From contig JAFQOE010000031.1 of assembly GCA_017395635.1 (NCBI GenBank), forward strand, positions 1 to 64,000: a stretch of DNA of 64,000 nt, read 5' to 3'. This document shows positions 18,049 to 26,732 of this stretch, piece by piece. The DNA comes from Lachnospiraceae bacterium. GTDB lineage: Bacteria > Bacillota > Clostridia > Lachnospirales > Lachnospiraceae. Positions within the stretch are counted from its first letter, which is position 1, and the number at the start of each line of letters is the position of its first letter. The notes beneath the pieces are model-generated. The model ran no database searches. It saw only the letters and a program-made list of their open reading frames with translations, and was not told the origin of the DNA. Made by a program: the position numbers and the translations under genes.

Positions 18049-18438
18049 ATGAGAATAGCGGTAACATACGACAACGGAGAGGTATTTCAGCATTTTGGAA
18101 GAACCGAGAATTTTAAAATATATGAAATACAGAATAATCAAGTCATTTTTTCGGAAGTGATTAGCTCAAATGGACAAGGACATGGTGCTCTGGCAGGAGT
18201 ACTTGCAACAAATCAGATAGATGTACTTATTTGTGGCGGTATCGGAGGCGGTGCACAGATGGCTCTTGCAGAAGCCGGAATAGAACTGTGTGCAGGTGCA
18301 ACGGGAAATGTGGATAAAGCAGTTTCAAGTTATCTTGCTGGTACACTTGTAAATACTGGTTCAAATTGTAATCACCATGAGGATGGACATACATGTGGAG
18401 ACCATGGTTGCGGAAACCATGGTTGTGGTAATCATTAA
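18049..18438 (+). CDS. NifX/NifB-type (dinitrogenase iron-molybdenum cofactor) domain protein
   Basis: A 129-residue single-domain protein of the family that binds Fe-S or Fe-Mo cofactor intermediates. It starts MRIAVTYDNG and has the conserved CGGIGGGAQMALAEAGI segment. The family is common in anaerobes without nitrogenase, and its role there is unclear. The tail carries a His/Cys/Asp cluster (HHEDGHTCGDHGCGNHGCG), a likely metal site. Start ATG 18049 is chosen because AAAAGGAG lies just upstream; the frame is open to 17866, but that extension lacks a ribosome site. It is 32 bases ahead of the CoA-disulfide reductase gene, so probably co-transcribed. Confidence 0.85.
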   Translation: MRIAVTYDNGEVFQHFGRTENFKIYEIQNNQVIFSEVISSNGQGHGALAGVLATNQIDVLICGGIGGGAQMALAEAGIELCAGATGNVDKAVSSYLAGTLVNTGSNCNHHEDGHTCGDHGCGNHGCGNH

Positions 18439-18470
18439 TTTATAAAACGAATTGAGGTGACGTGTAAGAA

Positions 18471-20162
18471 ATGAAAGTGGTAATTGTAGGTGGTGTGGCT
18501 GGTGGAGCTTCGGCCGCAGCCAGAATTCGCCGTCTGGATGAAGGTGCAGAAATAATCGTTTTTGAAAAAACAGGATGTATTTCTTACGCTAATTGTGGTC
18601 TGCCATATTATATTGGTGATGTAATCACCGATTCCAGTGACTTGACACTTCAGACACCGGAAAGTTTTTGGACAAGATTTCGGATTTTAGTAAAAGTAAA
18701 TCATGAAGTAACTAACATTAATGTGACCCAAAAGACAGTAACAGTAAAAAATCTACTTACAGGCACAGAATGGGAGGAGCCTTATGATAAGCTCTTATTA
18801 TCTCCGGGAGCAAAACCCGTAAGACCAAATCTGCCCGGAATTGATAGTGAAAAGATTTTTTCGCTAAGGACAGTAGAAGATACGTTTCGGATTCGTGATT
18901 ATTTGGAAAAAACAAAAGTGCAAAGTGCTGTGATTGTGGGCGGAGGCTATATAGGTATTGAGGTTGCGGAAAATCTTAAGGAAAAAGGTCTTAATGTGAC
19001 GATTGTTCAGAGACCGAATCAGTTGATGAATACGCTGGATTATGATATGGCTTCGTTTGTTCATAGTAAGCTTCGTGCAAAGGGGATTACATTAAGATTG
19101 AATAGTAATGTTATCTCTTTTCGACAGGATGGGGAACGTATTGTGACCCTGTTGGAAGATAATAATGAAATAGCAGCTGATATGGTTTTGCTTGCCATAG
19201 GAGTGGCACCCGAAAATAGTCTTGCAAAACAAGCAGGACTGAAGCTTGGTGTAAAAGGAAGTATTGTCGTAAATGACCGTATGGAAACCTCAGTACAGGA
19301 TATTTATGCTGTGGGTGATGCTATTCAGGTGAAGCATTTTGTGACAGAAGAAGATACCGTAATTGCACTTGCAGGACCGGCAAATAAGCAGGGACGTATT
19401 GCAGCAGATAATATCTGTGGAGGAGATAGTCATTATCAGGGTTCTATGGGTTCCACCATAATAAAGATATTTGATATGACTGTTGCAGGAACCGGTTTGA
19501 CGGAGAAAGTAGCTAAATCTATGGGAATTGATTGTGAAAGTGTTGTCCTTTCCCCAGCTTCTCATGCAGGTTATTATCCCGGTGCAAAAGTTATGACCAT
19601 GAAGGTTGTTTTTGAAAAGGAATCCTTAAAGCTTCTTGGCACACAGATAGTTGGATCGGAAGGTGTAGATAAGAGATTGGATGTTCTCGCTACAGCAATC
19701 CATTGTGGTATGAAAGCAGACATGCTTAAGGATTTGGATTTGGCATATGCGCCACCATTTTCATCTGCAAAAGACCCTGTAAATATGGCTGGTTTTATGA
19801 TTGAAAATATAAGTAAAGAAATGATTAAGCAGTATCATTGGGATGATATTAAAGATTTACCTAGGGACGGAAGTGTTACATTATTGGATACCAGAACGGC
19901 ATATGAGTACAAAAGTGGACACATTGATGGGTATATCAATATTCCGGTGGATGACTTGAGAGACCGATTAAATGAACTTGATAGAAGTAAGACAGTCTAT
20001 GTAATATGTCAGAGCGGGTTAAGAAGTTATATAGCTTGTAGAATCCTGTCTCAGAACGGCTTTGACTGTAATAATTTTTCCGGTGGTTACAGGTTTTATG
20101 CCAGTGTAATTAAGGAAAAAGAAATGAGTGAATATACATATCCTTGTGGTATGGAAAAATAA
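18471..20162 (+). CDS. CoA-disulfide reductase/polysulfide reductase with rhodanese domain
   Basis: A 563-residue flavoprotein. An N-terminal FAD site (VIVGGVAGGASAAA), the single redox Cys42 in SYANCGLPYY, and an NAD(P) site (IVGGGYIGIEVAE) define the CoA-disulfide reductase type of the disulfide oxidoreductases. The C-terminal ~100 residues are a rhodanese domain with catalytic Cys513 in CQSGLRS. Fusions like this reduce CoA-disulfide, CoA-persulfide or polysulfide and move sulfane sulfur. The position between a metal-binding NifX-like protein and desulfoferrodoxin points to oxygen and sulfur stress handling. The ribosome site is GAGGTGA. Confidence 0.9.
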   Translation: MKVVIVGGVAGGASAAARIRRLDEGAEIIVFEKTGCISYANCGLPYYIGDVITDSSDLTLQTPESFWTRFRILVKVNHEVTNINVTQKTVTVKNLLTGTEWEEPYDKLLLSPGAKPVRPNLPGIDSEKIFSLRTVEDTFRIRDYLEKTKVQSAVIVGGGYIGIEVAENLKEKGLNVTIVQRPNQLMNTLDYDMASFVHSKLRAKGITLRLNSNVISFRQDGERIVTLLEDNNEIAADMVLLAIGVAPENSLAKQAGLKLGVKGSIVVNDRMETSVQDIYAVGDAIQVKHFVTEEDTVIALAGPANKQGRIAADNICGGDSHYQGSMGSTIIKIFDMTVAGTGLTEKVAKSMGIDCESVVLSPASHAGYYPGAKVMTMKVVFEKESLKLLGTQIVGSEGVDKRLDVLATAIHCGMKADMLKDLDLAYAPPFSSAKDPVNMAGFMIENISKEMIKQYHWDDIKDLPRDGSVTLLDTRTAYEYKSGHIDGYINIPVDDLRDRLNELDRSKTVYVICQSGLRSYIACRILSQNGFDCNNFSGGYRFYASVIKEKEMSEYTYPCGMEK

Positions 20163-20221
20163 AAGAAGATATTAGAAATTGTTCTAAATAATGAAAAAAG
20201 AAAAATAGGGAGGTTTTTTAT

Positions 20222-20590
20222 ATGAAATATTATATTTGTGAACATTGTGGAAATATCATTGAATATGTGAAGGCGTCAGGTGTTCCAGTTATGTGCTGTG
20301 GTCAGAAGATGACAGAGATTGTACCGGGAACCAGTGATGGAGCACATGAGAAGCATGTACCAGTTGTAATAGTGGATGGAGACAAGGTGACTGTTGAAGT
20401 TGGTGAAGTAGAGCATCCAATGGTAGAAGCACATTATATTCAGTGGATTGCTATTGAAACAACAAGAGGTAGTCAGAAAGTTAAATTAGAATATACAGAT
20501 AAACCAAGAGCAGAGTTTAAACTTGTGGATGGAGAAGAATTTGTGGCAGCCTATGAGTACTGCAATTTACATGGGTTATGGAAGAAATAA
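20222..20590 (+). CDS. dfx: desulfoferrodoxin (superoxide reductase)
   Basis: A 122-residue two-domain superoxide reductase. The N-terminal rubredoxin-like iron centre is complete (Cys6, Cys9, Cys25, Cys26). The C-terminal domain has the superoxide-reducing site: EKHVP with His45, the HP...AHYI histidines and the CNLHG segment. It reduces superoxide to peroxide in the cytoplasm of anaerobes without making oxygen. It has its own strong ribosome site (GGGAGG) and lies 59 bases after the reductase gene. Confidence 0.93.
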   Translation: MKYYICEHCGNIIEYVKASGVPVMCCGQKMTEIVPGTSDGAHEKHVPVVIVDGDKVTVEVGEVEHPMVEAHYIQWIAIETTRGSQKVKLEYTDKPRAEFKLVDGEEFVAAYEYCNLHGLWKK

Positions 20591-20643
20591 GATATAGAAA
20601 ATAGAGGTACAAATTTCAGTTCTCAAATGACGAAATTTATAGG

Positions 20644-20820
20644 ATGAATAAGTACCCGAATACATATACAGATATTAGCATTCAGCCGGCAGCTAATATC
20701 AAAAAGTTGATTGATGAAATTGGAAGCGAGAGAATTTTGTTTGGTACAGATTAACCCTTTGTTTCTCAGGCATTTTCGATACTTTCTGTGTTGAGGGCAA
20801 CGGATATTGAACAGGCTACG
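20644..20820 (+). pseudogene. amidohydrolase C-terminal remnant with internal stop
   Basis: One reading frame encodes a piece typical of TIM-barrel amidohydrolases: YPNTYTDISIQP, then IGSERILFGTD, a TAA stop at 20752-20754, then PFVSQAF and ILSVLRATDIEQA in the same frame. The metal-binding N-terminal part is missing. The remnant runs in frame into the small membrane protein that follows. Confidence 0.7.
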
Positions 20821-21000
20821 ATGGATAAGAAACCTCATTATCGTCAAAGTGCCATAGTATTTCTGATGATAGGGATTGTGTTTTTGTTGATTGCAATTTC
20901 TGTATTCTGTATAAATCGTTGGATTCGTTATATAGCTATCGCTGTTGCAATTATAGCTATAATTTATGCGATTGTTTCTAGCGTGATGATTGAAAGGTAA
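20821..21000 (+). CDS. small membrane protein, two predicted helices
   Basis: A 59-residue frame with two hydrophobic segments (about residues 11-32 and 36-56) around a short charged loop (NRWIR). It is in frame with the amidohydrolase remnant, and no clear ribosome site precedes ATG 20821, so it may be a real small gene or a fusion by-product of the deletion that removed the amidohydrolase. A terminator follows. Confidence 0.45.
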   Translation: MDKKPHYRQSAIVFLMIGIVFLLIAISVFCINRWIRYIAIAVAIIAIIYAIVSSVMIER

Positions 21001-21079
21001 GAAATTGGGTGATTTGAGGAGAGCACTGAAGGTGCTGAAAGCATTGTTTGAATAGTGCTATGATACCTTTAAAAGAAAG

Positions 21080-21126
21080 AATGATTCCCTTAAAATATTG
21101 TGTACATTAAGGGAATCATTTTTTAT
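21080..21126. terminator. bidirectional terminator
   Basis: A perfect 13-bp stem (AATGATTCCCTTA / TAAGGGAATCATT) is followed by TTTTTTATT on the + strand and by a T-rich tract on the - strand. It can end transcripts from the + genes on its left and from the Fic gene on its right. Confidence 0.8.
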
Positions 21127-21213
21127 TAAGGGATTTTTTATTGCTATCGTTGTAAGGAATGCCTCAAACTCTCGAATATACATTGGGAGTACTGTATTAT
21201 GTGCAACTATTGA

Positions 21214-22272
21214 TTAGGCATCCTTTCTGACATAATGTGTTTTTCTTCCGGAACCAAGTCGTTCGATTGTTCCATCATTGACCAATTTCTTTAGAGCTGC
21301 TTCAACAGAAGAACTACCAAGGCTTGGGCAGGCAATAAGAGCATCCTGTTTTGTAAAGGTGCCGATTTTAGTCTGTGCATAATGCTTCACAATATCATAG
21401 GAAGTACTTTTTGCTCCGGTTTGCCATGCAAAGCTCACTCTGTTTTCAAATTCGCGGTAGCAGGAGAGAATGATGCCAAGCATGTATTTGATAAATTCTT
21501 TTGGGTCATTTTCGCCTTCTAACCATCGGTGGTCTGCGATAGCAAGCGTATCATAGTAGCTTTCCTTTGTTTCTGCAATGGCTTTTTCAATACTGATATA
21601 TTGTCCGACCATATATCCGCTTTTATAGAGCAAGAGCAATGTTAAGAGTCTGCTCATACGACCATTACCATCATTGAAAGGATGGATGCATAAAAAATCT
21701 AGGACAAAACAAGGGATAAGTATTAAGGGGTCGATAATCCCTCGGTTAAGTTCATTTTTAAAAGCCTCACATAATGATGCTACGGCATCCGGCGTTTCAT
21801 AAGGTTCGAGTGGAGTAAATATTACTTCCCTAGTTCCATCCGGCAGTGTTTTGGCTATTTCATTTGCGGTTGTTTTAAATTTGCCTGCATAAGAAAAAGC
21901 GGAGTGTTTCAGCATTTCGCCATGAAGCTGTAGAATATAATTTGGTGTAATGGCGATGTGCTCATAACTTTCATGAACAATGTTTAATACATTTCGATAG
22001 CCAAGAATTTCTTTTTCATCACGATTTCGTGGGGTAGTCTTGTTTTCTACTAATTGCTTTAGTCTGGCATTTGTAGTTACAATTCCTTCAATTCGGTTGG
22101 ATGCTTCGGTACTTTGTATTTTGGCTATTTCAATCAATCGTTCTAATTCTACAGGTTTTTGTCTAATATATAATTCTTGTTTTCCTTTGTATTCATGGAT
22201 TTGTGTAAGATAAGAAACAATCTCATTATCCCATGTTCTATCTGATAAAATTGAATAATCAAATACTTTCAT
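21214..22272 (-). CDS. Fic-family protein (AMPylation-type)
   Basis: A 352-residue Fic protein. The active-site motif HPFNDGNGRMSRLL is complete (HxFxDGNGR), so catalysis, usually transfer of AMP to a hydroxyl of a target protein, is expected. The N-terminal region contains SNRIEG, matching the inhibitory (S/T)xxxE(G/N) motif, so the enzyme is probably self-inhibited through an N-terminal helix. The last ~80 residues look like a winged-helix domain (SSSVEAALKKLVNDG), which could bind DNA and support autoregulation. Such Fic/winged-helix proteins are common single genes in gut Firmicutes. It sits alone on the - strand behind repeated operator-like sites. The target is unknown. Confidence 0.9.
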   Translation of the reverse strand: MKVFDYSILSDRTWDNEIVSYLTQIHEYKGKQELYIRQKPVELERLIEIAKIQSTEASNRIEGIVTTNARLKQLVENKTTPRNRDEKEILGYRNVLNIVHESYEHIAITPNYILQLHGEMLKHSAFSYAGKFKTTANEIAKTLPDGTREVIFTPLEPYETPDAVASLCEAFKNELNRGIIDPLILIPCFVLDFLCIHPFNDGNGRMSRLLTLLLLYKSGYMVGQYISIEKAIAETKESYYDTLAIADHRWLEGENDPKEFIKYMLGIILSCYREFENRVSFAWQTGAKSTSYDIVKHYAQTKIGTFTKQDALIACPSLGSSSVEAALKKLVNDGTIERLGSGRKTHYVRKDA

Positions 22273-22281
22273 TTAATCAAC

Positions 22282-22354
22282 CTTTCTCCCGATAGGGATG
22301 TCCTTTCTCCCAATTATATTACAGATTTGGGAGAAAAGCAATGGATTTGGGAGA
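22282..22354 (-). promoter_or_regulatory. repeated operator-like sites before the Fic gene
   Basis: Four copies of one short word lie in about 70 bases: CTTTCTCCC at 22282-22290 and 22303-22311 (21-base period), and its complement-type TTTGGGAGA at 22326-22334 and 22346-22354 (20-base period). Two helical turns separate members of each pair, and the pairs face each other. On the - strand a TATAAT lies between the pairs (about 22315-22320). The copy nearest the gene also serves as ribosome site. This is a plausible site for dimers of a repressor. Confidence 0.55.
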
Positions 22355-22587
22355 TAAATATACTTATAATAGTATGAGAAATTTCCTTGATAGATATTCA
22401 TGGTTTTTCACAAAAATCGATGTTACATGAGTACAACTAACTAAAACAGCTTTTAGAGATACATAGGACGATTATAGCTGATAAGGAAACAAGTTTGTAA
22501 ATAATAAAATATTATTGACAAAATAGGGAAAATAAATAATAATTAACTTTAAAGTAAATTACTTTCGAGTTATAAAGGAGAGATTTA

Positions 22588-23994
22588 ATGAGGGAAGCAT
22601 TCATTGGTAGAGAAAAAGAACTTGCAGACTTAGAAGAATTATATATACAAGAGAGATTTCAATTATTTGTACTGTATGGTCGCAGGCGTGTAGGAAAGAC
22701 AACTCTGCTGAACGAATTTTGCAAGAATAAGGATGCGATATTCTATTCGGCGGAGCAGAGCAATAATAAGCTAAATTTGGAAAAATTCTCATCGCTGGTA
22801 TTTCAGTTTTACGGTGAAAGCAACTTAGAATCGTTTTCCTCATGGACCAATGCATTGTCATATATCGATGAAAGACAGAGAGACAAAAAACTGGTACTGG
22901 TTATTGATGAGTTTCCTTATCTTGTCAAGAAAAATAGGGCGTTGTTGTCAGAGCTACAGCATCTGATTGACCATAAACTGACAAGCGGAAAGCTGTTTTT
23001 GATTTTAAGCGGAAGCTATATGGGATTCATGGAGAAGGAAGTGCTTGGCTCAAAAAGTCCTCTTTTTGGAAGAAGAACAGCACAGCTTCATATGAAGGCT
23101 TTTAGTTATCAGACAAGCTCCAAGTTTATGACTGGTTTTTCTGATGAAGAAAAGCTTATGCTGTATGGAGCATATGGTGGAACACCATTGTATTTGCAAC
23201 AGATAAACGAGAAGGAAAGTTTTGAGGAAAATATCAAGAGAGCTTATCTGAAAGTAACTTCTTATCTTTATGAAGAAGCATTGTTGCTATTACGTCAGGA
23301 AGTGCAGGAACCAGGTGTATATAGTGCGATTATTGAAGCAATCGCAAGTGGATATACCAAGGCAAATGAGATTTCCACAAAAATCGGTGAGGACTCAGCT
23401 AAGTGCCTGAAATATATCAAAACCTTGTGTGAGCTTGGAATACTGCATAAAGAGACACCGTTCGGAGAAAAGGAATCATCTCGTAAAACGATTTACGGTA
23501 TATCGGATTTTATGTTTCGCTTCTGGTACCGGTATGTGTTTGCTAACAGGACATTGATTGAGACCGGAGCACAGCAGGCAGTATGGGAGAAACGAATTAA
23601 GCCGGATTATTACAGTTACATGGGACTTGTTTTTGAAAAAGTCTGCATGGATTATCTGAATGTGAAGAATGCGAGTGGAGAGTTGCCGATATTGTTTACC
23701 TCTATCGGAAGATGGTGGGGAACCAATGCAGCAACGCATGGTCAGGAGGAAATTGATTTAATTGCAAACGACGGAAAAGATTATCTTTTCGGAGAGTGTA
23801 AATGGCGCAATGAGAAGCTGGATATTTCCGTATTAAAGGATTTGAAAGTAAAAGCAGATGTGTTCAGTATGAACAGAAAGAACTCTTACTATGTGCTTTT
23901 CTCAAAATCTGGATTTACAGAAGCTGTTTTGAATGAAGCGAAGTATGATGACAGTATTCTGTTGGTGGATTTGGAGGAACTTATGAAATTTTAG
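22588..23994 (+). CDS. AAA ATPase with DUF234 nuclease-like C-terminus
   Basis: A 468-residue protein of the archaeal-type ATPase/DUF234 family. The N-terminal part has FIGREKEL, Walker A YGRRRVGKTTLL (about residues 31-42) and Walker B LVLVIDEFPYL (about 101). A winged-helix region follows (YTKANEISTKIG). The C-terminal region has E/D...ECKW (about 400-415), the signature of PD-(D/E)XK nuclease folds. The family is widespread in archaea and anaerobic bacteria; the function is unknown but a role linked to DNA or mobile elements is often assumed. Ribosome site AAAGGAGAG. Confidence 0.85.
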   Translation: MREAFIGREKELADLEELYIQERFQLFVLYGRRRVGKTTLLNEFCKNKDAIFYSAEQSNNKLNLEKFSSLVFQFYGESNLESFSSWTNALSYIDERQRDKKLVLVIDEFPYLVKKNRALLSELQHLIDHKLTSGKLFLILSGSYMGFMEKEVLGSKSPLFGRRTAQLHMKAFSYQTSSKFMTGFSDEEKLMLYGAYGGTPLYLQQINEKESFEENIKRAYLKVTSYLYEEALLLLRQEVQEPGVYSAIIEAIASGYTKANEISTKIGEDSAKCLKYIKTLCELGILHKETPFGEKESSRKTIYGISDFMFRFWYRYVFANRTLIETGAQQAVWEKRIKPDYYSYMGLVFEKVCMDYLNVKNASGELPILFTSIGRWWGTNAATHGQEEIDLIANDGKDYLFGECKWRNEKLDISVLKDLKVKADVFSMNRKNSYYVLFSKSGFTEAVLNEAKYDDSILLVDLEELMKF

Positions 23995-24294
23995 TCTGTA
24001 AAGTCAATCGAACTATCTTCAAAAAAGAGGAAATTCACCTCTTGAAATATATTAGGATTAAATCACAGAGAAAACAGAGCCGGCAAATTTTATTTATTAA
24101 TGTAACGAATTGTGGTAATATTACGCTATCGGAATAGAGCCTTTTTATTGATAGGGATTGATAGATGAAAAGCATATAAATCACCTACTTTCTTTATGGT
24201 TATGTTGTAATGATAGTTTGAGAATTGACGTTGTTATAGTTCAATGATATTATAGCAGATATGGACTAATAAAGTGGATAATAGGAGGATGAAA
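23995..24294. other. intergenic stretch without recognised features
   Basis: About 300 AT-rich bases. A weak inverted repeat (AAGAGG ... CCTCTT near 24025-24045) is the only structure noticed; nothing else is supported. Confidence 0.4.
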
Positions 24295-24519
24295 ATGAAG
24301 TGCTTATTTTGCAACACTGATATGGAAACAGGAAGGGTATCAATTTTTTCTACGCAGGGAGATTTACAAATATTATTATCATATACGTCTATTGAAGAGT
24401 CAAAAAAAAGTATATTTAGGAGAAAAACAAAAGATGTCAACAGTATGCAAGGTGAAGAAATAGAGGCATATTATTGTTCGAGTTGTAAAATGATTTTGCC
24501 TATTTTTTTTGAAGAGTGA
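24295..24519 (+). CDS. small zinc-ribbon protein (DUF6487-like)
   Basis: A 74-residue protein beginning MKCLFCNTDMETG and containing a second pair YYCSSCK near the end. The two CxxC knuckles suggest one zinc site. Size and layout fit the DUF6487 family of Firmicutes. The start is placed at ATG 24295, 7 bases after AGGAGG. Its 3' end abuts the IstB remnant on the other strand. Function unknown. Confidence 0.7.
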   Translation: MKCLFCNTDMETGRVSIFSTQGDLQILLSYTSIEESKKSIFRRKTKDVNSMQGEEIEAYYCSSCKMILPIFFEE

Positions 24520-24579
24520 TTGATTTTGTCGGTTATTGATCTTTCTCAATATGTTTGATGAAACATGGCTTACATGACC

Positions 24580-25127
24580 TCCCGCATCAATTGGCAAATA
24601 TCCAATTTCGTCAATAATCAGAAGTTTGTAATGACAGAAATGTCTCAGTCTTGCATCTAAACGATTCTCTAGCTTTGCTTTTTTTAACTGTTGGAGTAGG
24701 TCATGACATTTGATAAAATACGTGCTGACACGTTTTTTAGCAGCTGCAACGCCTATAGCTGTCGCAAGATGTGTTTTTCCTACTCCACTAGGACCCAGAA
24801 ATACCACGTTTTCATTTTTTTTTCAAGAAAACCAAGAGCGCATAGCTCTCGTAGTTTTTGTTCACTGATATTAGGCTGAAATTCAAAATCATAATCCTTA
24901 AGTTCTTTTACAAAAGGAAATGCTGCAGCTTTTATCATGGAACGTGAAGCATTTTTCTCCTTAAAATCCACCTCATAATTACTAAGTTTCAATAGTCCTT
25001 CTGAAAAAGAAAGATTATTTGCTGTTACAAAATCCGTAATCTCATCCAGATGAAGAAGCATCTGTGTCAGTTTAAGCTGTTCCATATTTGTGCACAACTG
25101 TGCATATGTAGTATTATTCATAACCAT
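24580..25127 (-). pseudogene. IstB-like ATPase of an IS21-type element, frameshifted and truncated
   Basis: Two frames together encode the first two thirds of IstB. The first (25127 to about 24815) has the N-terminal helices with LKLTQMLLHLDE and ISEQKLRELCALGFLE. The second has Walker A FLGPSGVGKTHLA and LLIIDEIGYLPID. They are split at a run of nine A (24815-24823 on the - strand); one more A would rejoin them as FLEKKNENVVFLG. Similarity ends after GYLPIDAGG, so the C-terminus is lost. No IstA transposase gene is present. A dead insertion-sequence fragment. Confidence 0.8.
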
Positions 25128-25199
25128 AGACCTTGAACGAGGTATCGTGTCAGCATTTTAATCAGGATTTAGATAGGCGTCTAATAATTGGTTATGTGA

Positions 25200-25760
25200 A
25201 TAAAGCTAGCAGATGATAACGATTTGGATTATCTTAATGGTCGATTGCTATATCAAAAGCAAGTTTGTGTTGATGGAGATGATGAAAACGCTTATTACAT
25301 TCCATGTGATGTTTCAAACGCTTTGTTGTTAAATGAAATGATTGATGAAGTGTATGATGCTTTTTTGGAGGAATATCAGATTCAGCAGGTTCTTGGCTTG
25401 GGAACGAATGAGATTGATGCATTCAGCGGATTTGTGTTTTCTACCGGGGAAGGAAATGTATATACACCGGAATCTGTGAATCGGGCGATTAAGAGAATCT
25501 ATGATGATTACAATAAAAAGGAAACAGAAGCAGCTGCACGCGAGAAAAGGGAACCGTTATTACGTCCTCATTTCTCATGCCATAATCTGAGACATACATT
25601 TTGTACGCGTCTTTGTGAGAATGAATCGAATGTTAAGGTAATCCAGTCGGTAATGGGTCATGCAGATTTTTCGACAACTATGGATATCTATGCGGAATGC
25701 ACTGCAGAAAAGAAGAATGAAGTGTTTGCGACACTGAACGGTAAAATTATGATTAAGTAG
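25200..25760 (+). pseudogene. tyrosine recombinase (integrase), C-terminal part only
   Basis: The last ~185 residues of a phage/transposon-type tyrosine integrase. The catalytic HNLRHTF, GHADFSTTMDIYAE (His and the Tyr nucleophile) are present. The N-terminal DNA-binding domain and the first catalytic Arg region are missing, and no ribosome site precedes TTG 25224. The frame is open a little further left (KLADDND). The IstB remnant lies just upstream, so insertion followed by deletion probably removed the front half. It marks an integrated element that has decayed. Confidence 0.8.
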
Positions 25761-25774
25761 ATATGCGGAATAAG

Positions 25775-25817
25775 ACCACAGATTGAGTGAGAGTGCTTGA
25801 TTTGTGGTTTTATTTTG
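25775..25817 (+). terminator. terminator after the integrase remnant
   Basis: ACCACAGAT (25775-25783) pairs with ATTTGTGGT (25800-25808, one G.U), followed by TTTATTTTG. Confidence 0.6.
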
Positions 25818-26140
25818 CGTATTACGATGAAATCCTTAGATAAATAAGTTCAGTGTTTATCGGGGGTTCAATCAAAAAGATGCACTAATTGATGGACTTC
25901 TATACATAGAAACTGATATTAGAAAATAAATTACATATAGATAAGTCGTGCTTTCTCTCCCTAACCGGATCCCATTCTTCTGTGCAAAATCGCGAAATGG
26001 AAGACGATATGAAAATGTTTGCAGTAAATCTGGATTATTTGCAATGAGTACTGATTATAGGACATATGGTATGATAGGGTTTAGTTGTCAAGAGAACTTA
26101 GATACTATTCAAATCTGATTAGGAAGAAAGGCGGTAGCGT
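25818..26140. other. intergenic stretch without recognised features
   Basis: About 320 bases with no open frame of good coding character, repeat or strong hairpin. It probably carries the promoter of the small genes at 26141 and 26317. Confidence 0.4.
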
Positions 26141-26302
26141 ATGTTTATTGTATTGTTCATATTAGTTTTTGGAATTCCACTTTTGAAAGAATCTATTGAG
26201 GATGCTCAGTATAGAGAAGAATGTCGGAGAAGAGGTTATGAAACTTATTGGTCTAAAACTGGATGCAGATATACCGATAGTAACAGAAAGGTTTATAAGT
26301 AG
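26141..26302 (+). CDS. small hypothetical protein with N-terminal hydrophobic segment
   Basis: A 53-residue frame, ATG after a purine-rich stretch (AGGAAGAAAGGCGG). Residues 2-15 are hydrophobic (FIVLFILVFGIPLL); the rest is charged with two cysteines (Cys28, Cys42) and aromatic residues. Not recognised. It lies 14 bases before the next small membrane-protein gene and is probably co-transcribed with it. Confidence 0.5.
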   Translation: MFIVLFILVFGIPLLKESIEDAQYREECRRRGYETYWSKTGCRYTDSNRKVYK

Positions 26303-26316
26303 AAGAGGTGTTTGTT

Positions 26317-26616
26317 ATGGCAATGTATGACTGGAATCATAATTGTAAAAAAGATATGGCAGATAATTTTATTGAATATCAGATATACAAAGATGTAACA
26401 GGACAAAAAGATAAGACAACTTATACTTCAAATGGCAGTGGTGGAATATCAACGTTTGGAGCAATTATAAGTGTTGTTGCAGGTCTTTTCTTGCAGGCAG
26501 CGTTGTATGTTTCATTAGGCATTGATGTTGAAAATGTCCCTGTACTGATTATTATTATCTTATGGGTTGTGTTTTCGACGATTGTTGCGATTATTGCAAA
26601 TAAGATAGGGCTTTAA
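26317..26616 (+). CDS. hypothetical membrane protein
   Basis: A 99-residue protein with a hydrophilic N-terminal third and two hydrophobic segments (about residues 44-66 and 75-95). Start ATG 26317 follows GAAGAGGTG at 26302-26310; GTG 26308 is inside that ribosome site and is rejected. No family recognised. A hairpin terminator follows. Confidence 0.6.
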   Translation: MAMYDWNHNCKKDMADNFIEYQIYKDVTGQKDKTTYTSNGSGGISTFGAIISVVAGLFLQAALYVSLGIDVENVPVLIIIILWVVFSTIVAIIANKIGL

Positions 26617-26621
26617 TGTTA

Positions 26622-26655
26622 AGGGAACTGGTGCAGACTGGTTCCCTAATTTCTA
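26622..26655 (+). terminator. hairpin terminator
   Basis: AGGGAAC (26622-26628) pairs with GTTCCCT (26641-26647), followed by AATTTCTAT. The tail is only moderately U-rich. Confidence 0.5.
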
Positions 26656-26732
26656 TATGCAGAAAGACAAATATCTGATTGCTATTGTTCCGATAGTGGA
26701 ATATAATAGAAAGCAATAGGGAGGTTTCGTAT

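Noticed and set aside
24812..24826. Programmed frameshift in IstB
   Set aside because: IS21 IstB is not normally made by frameshifting and this copy also lacks its C-terminus and IstA.
24500..25760. Active prophage or integrative element
   Set aside because: Only fragments of an integrase and IstB are present; no structural, replication or conjugation genes and no attachment-site repeats were found.
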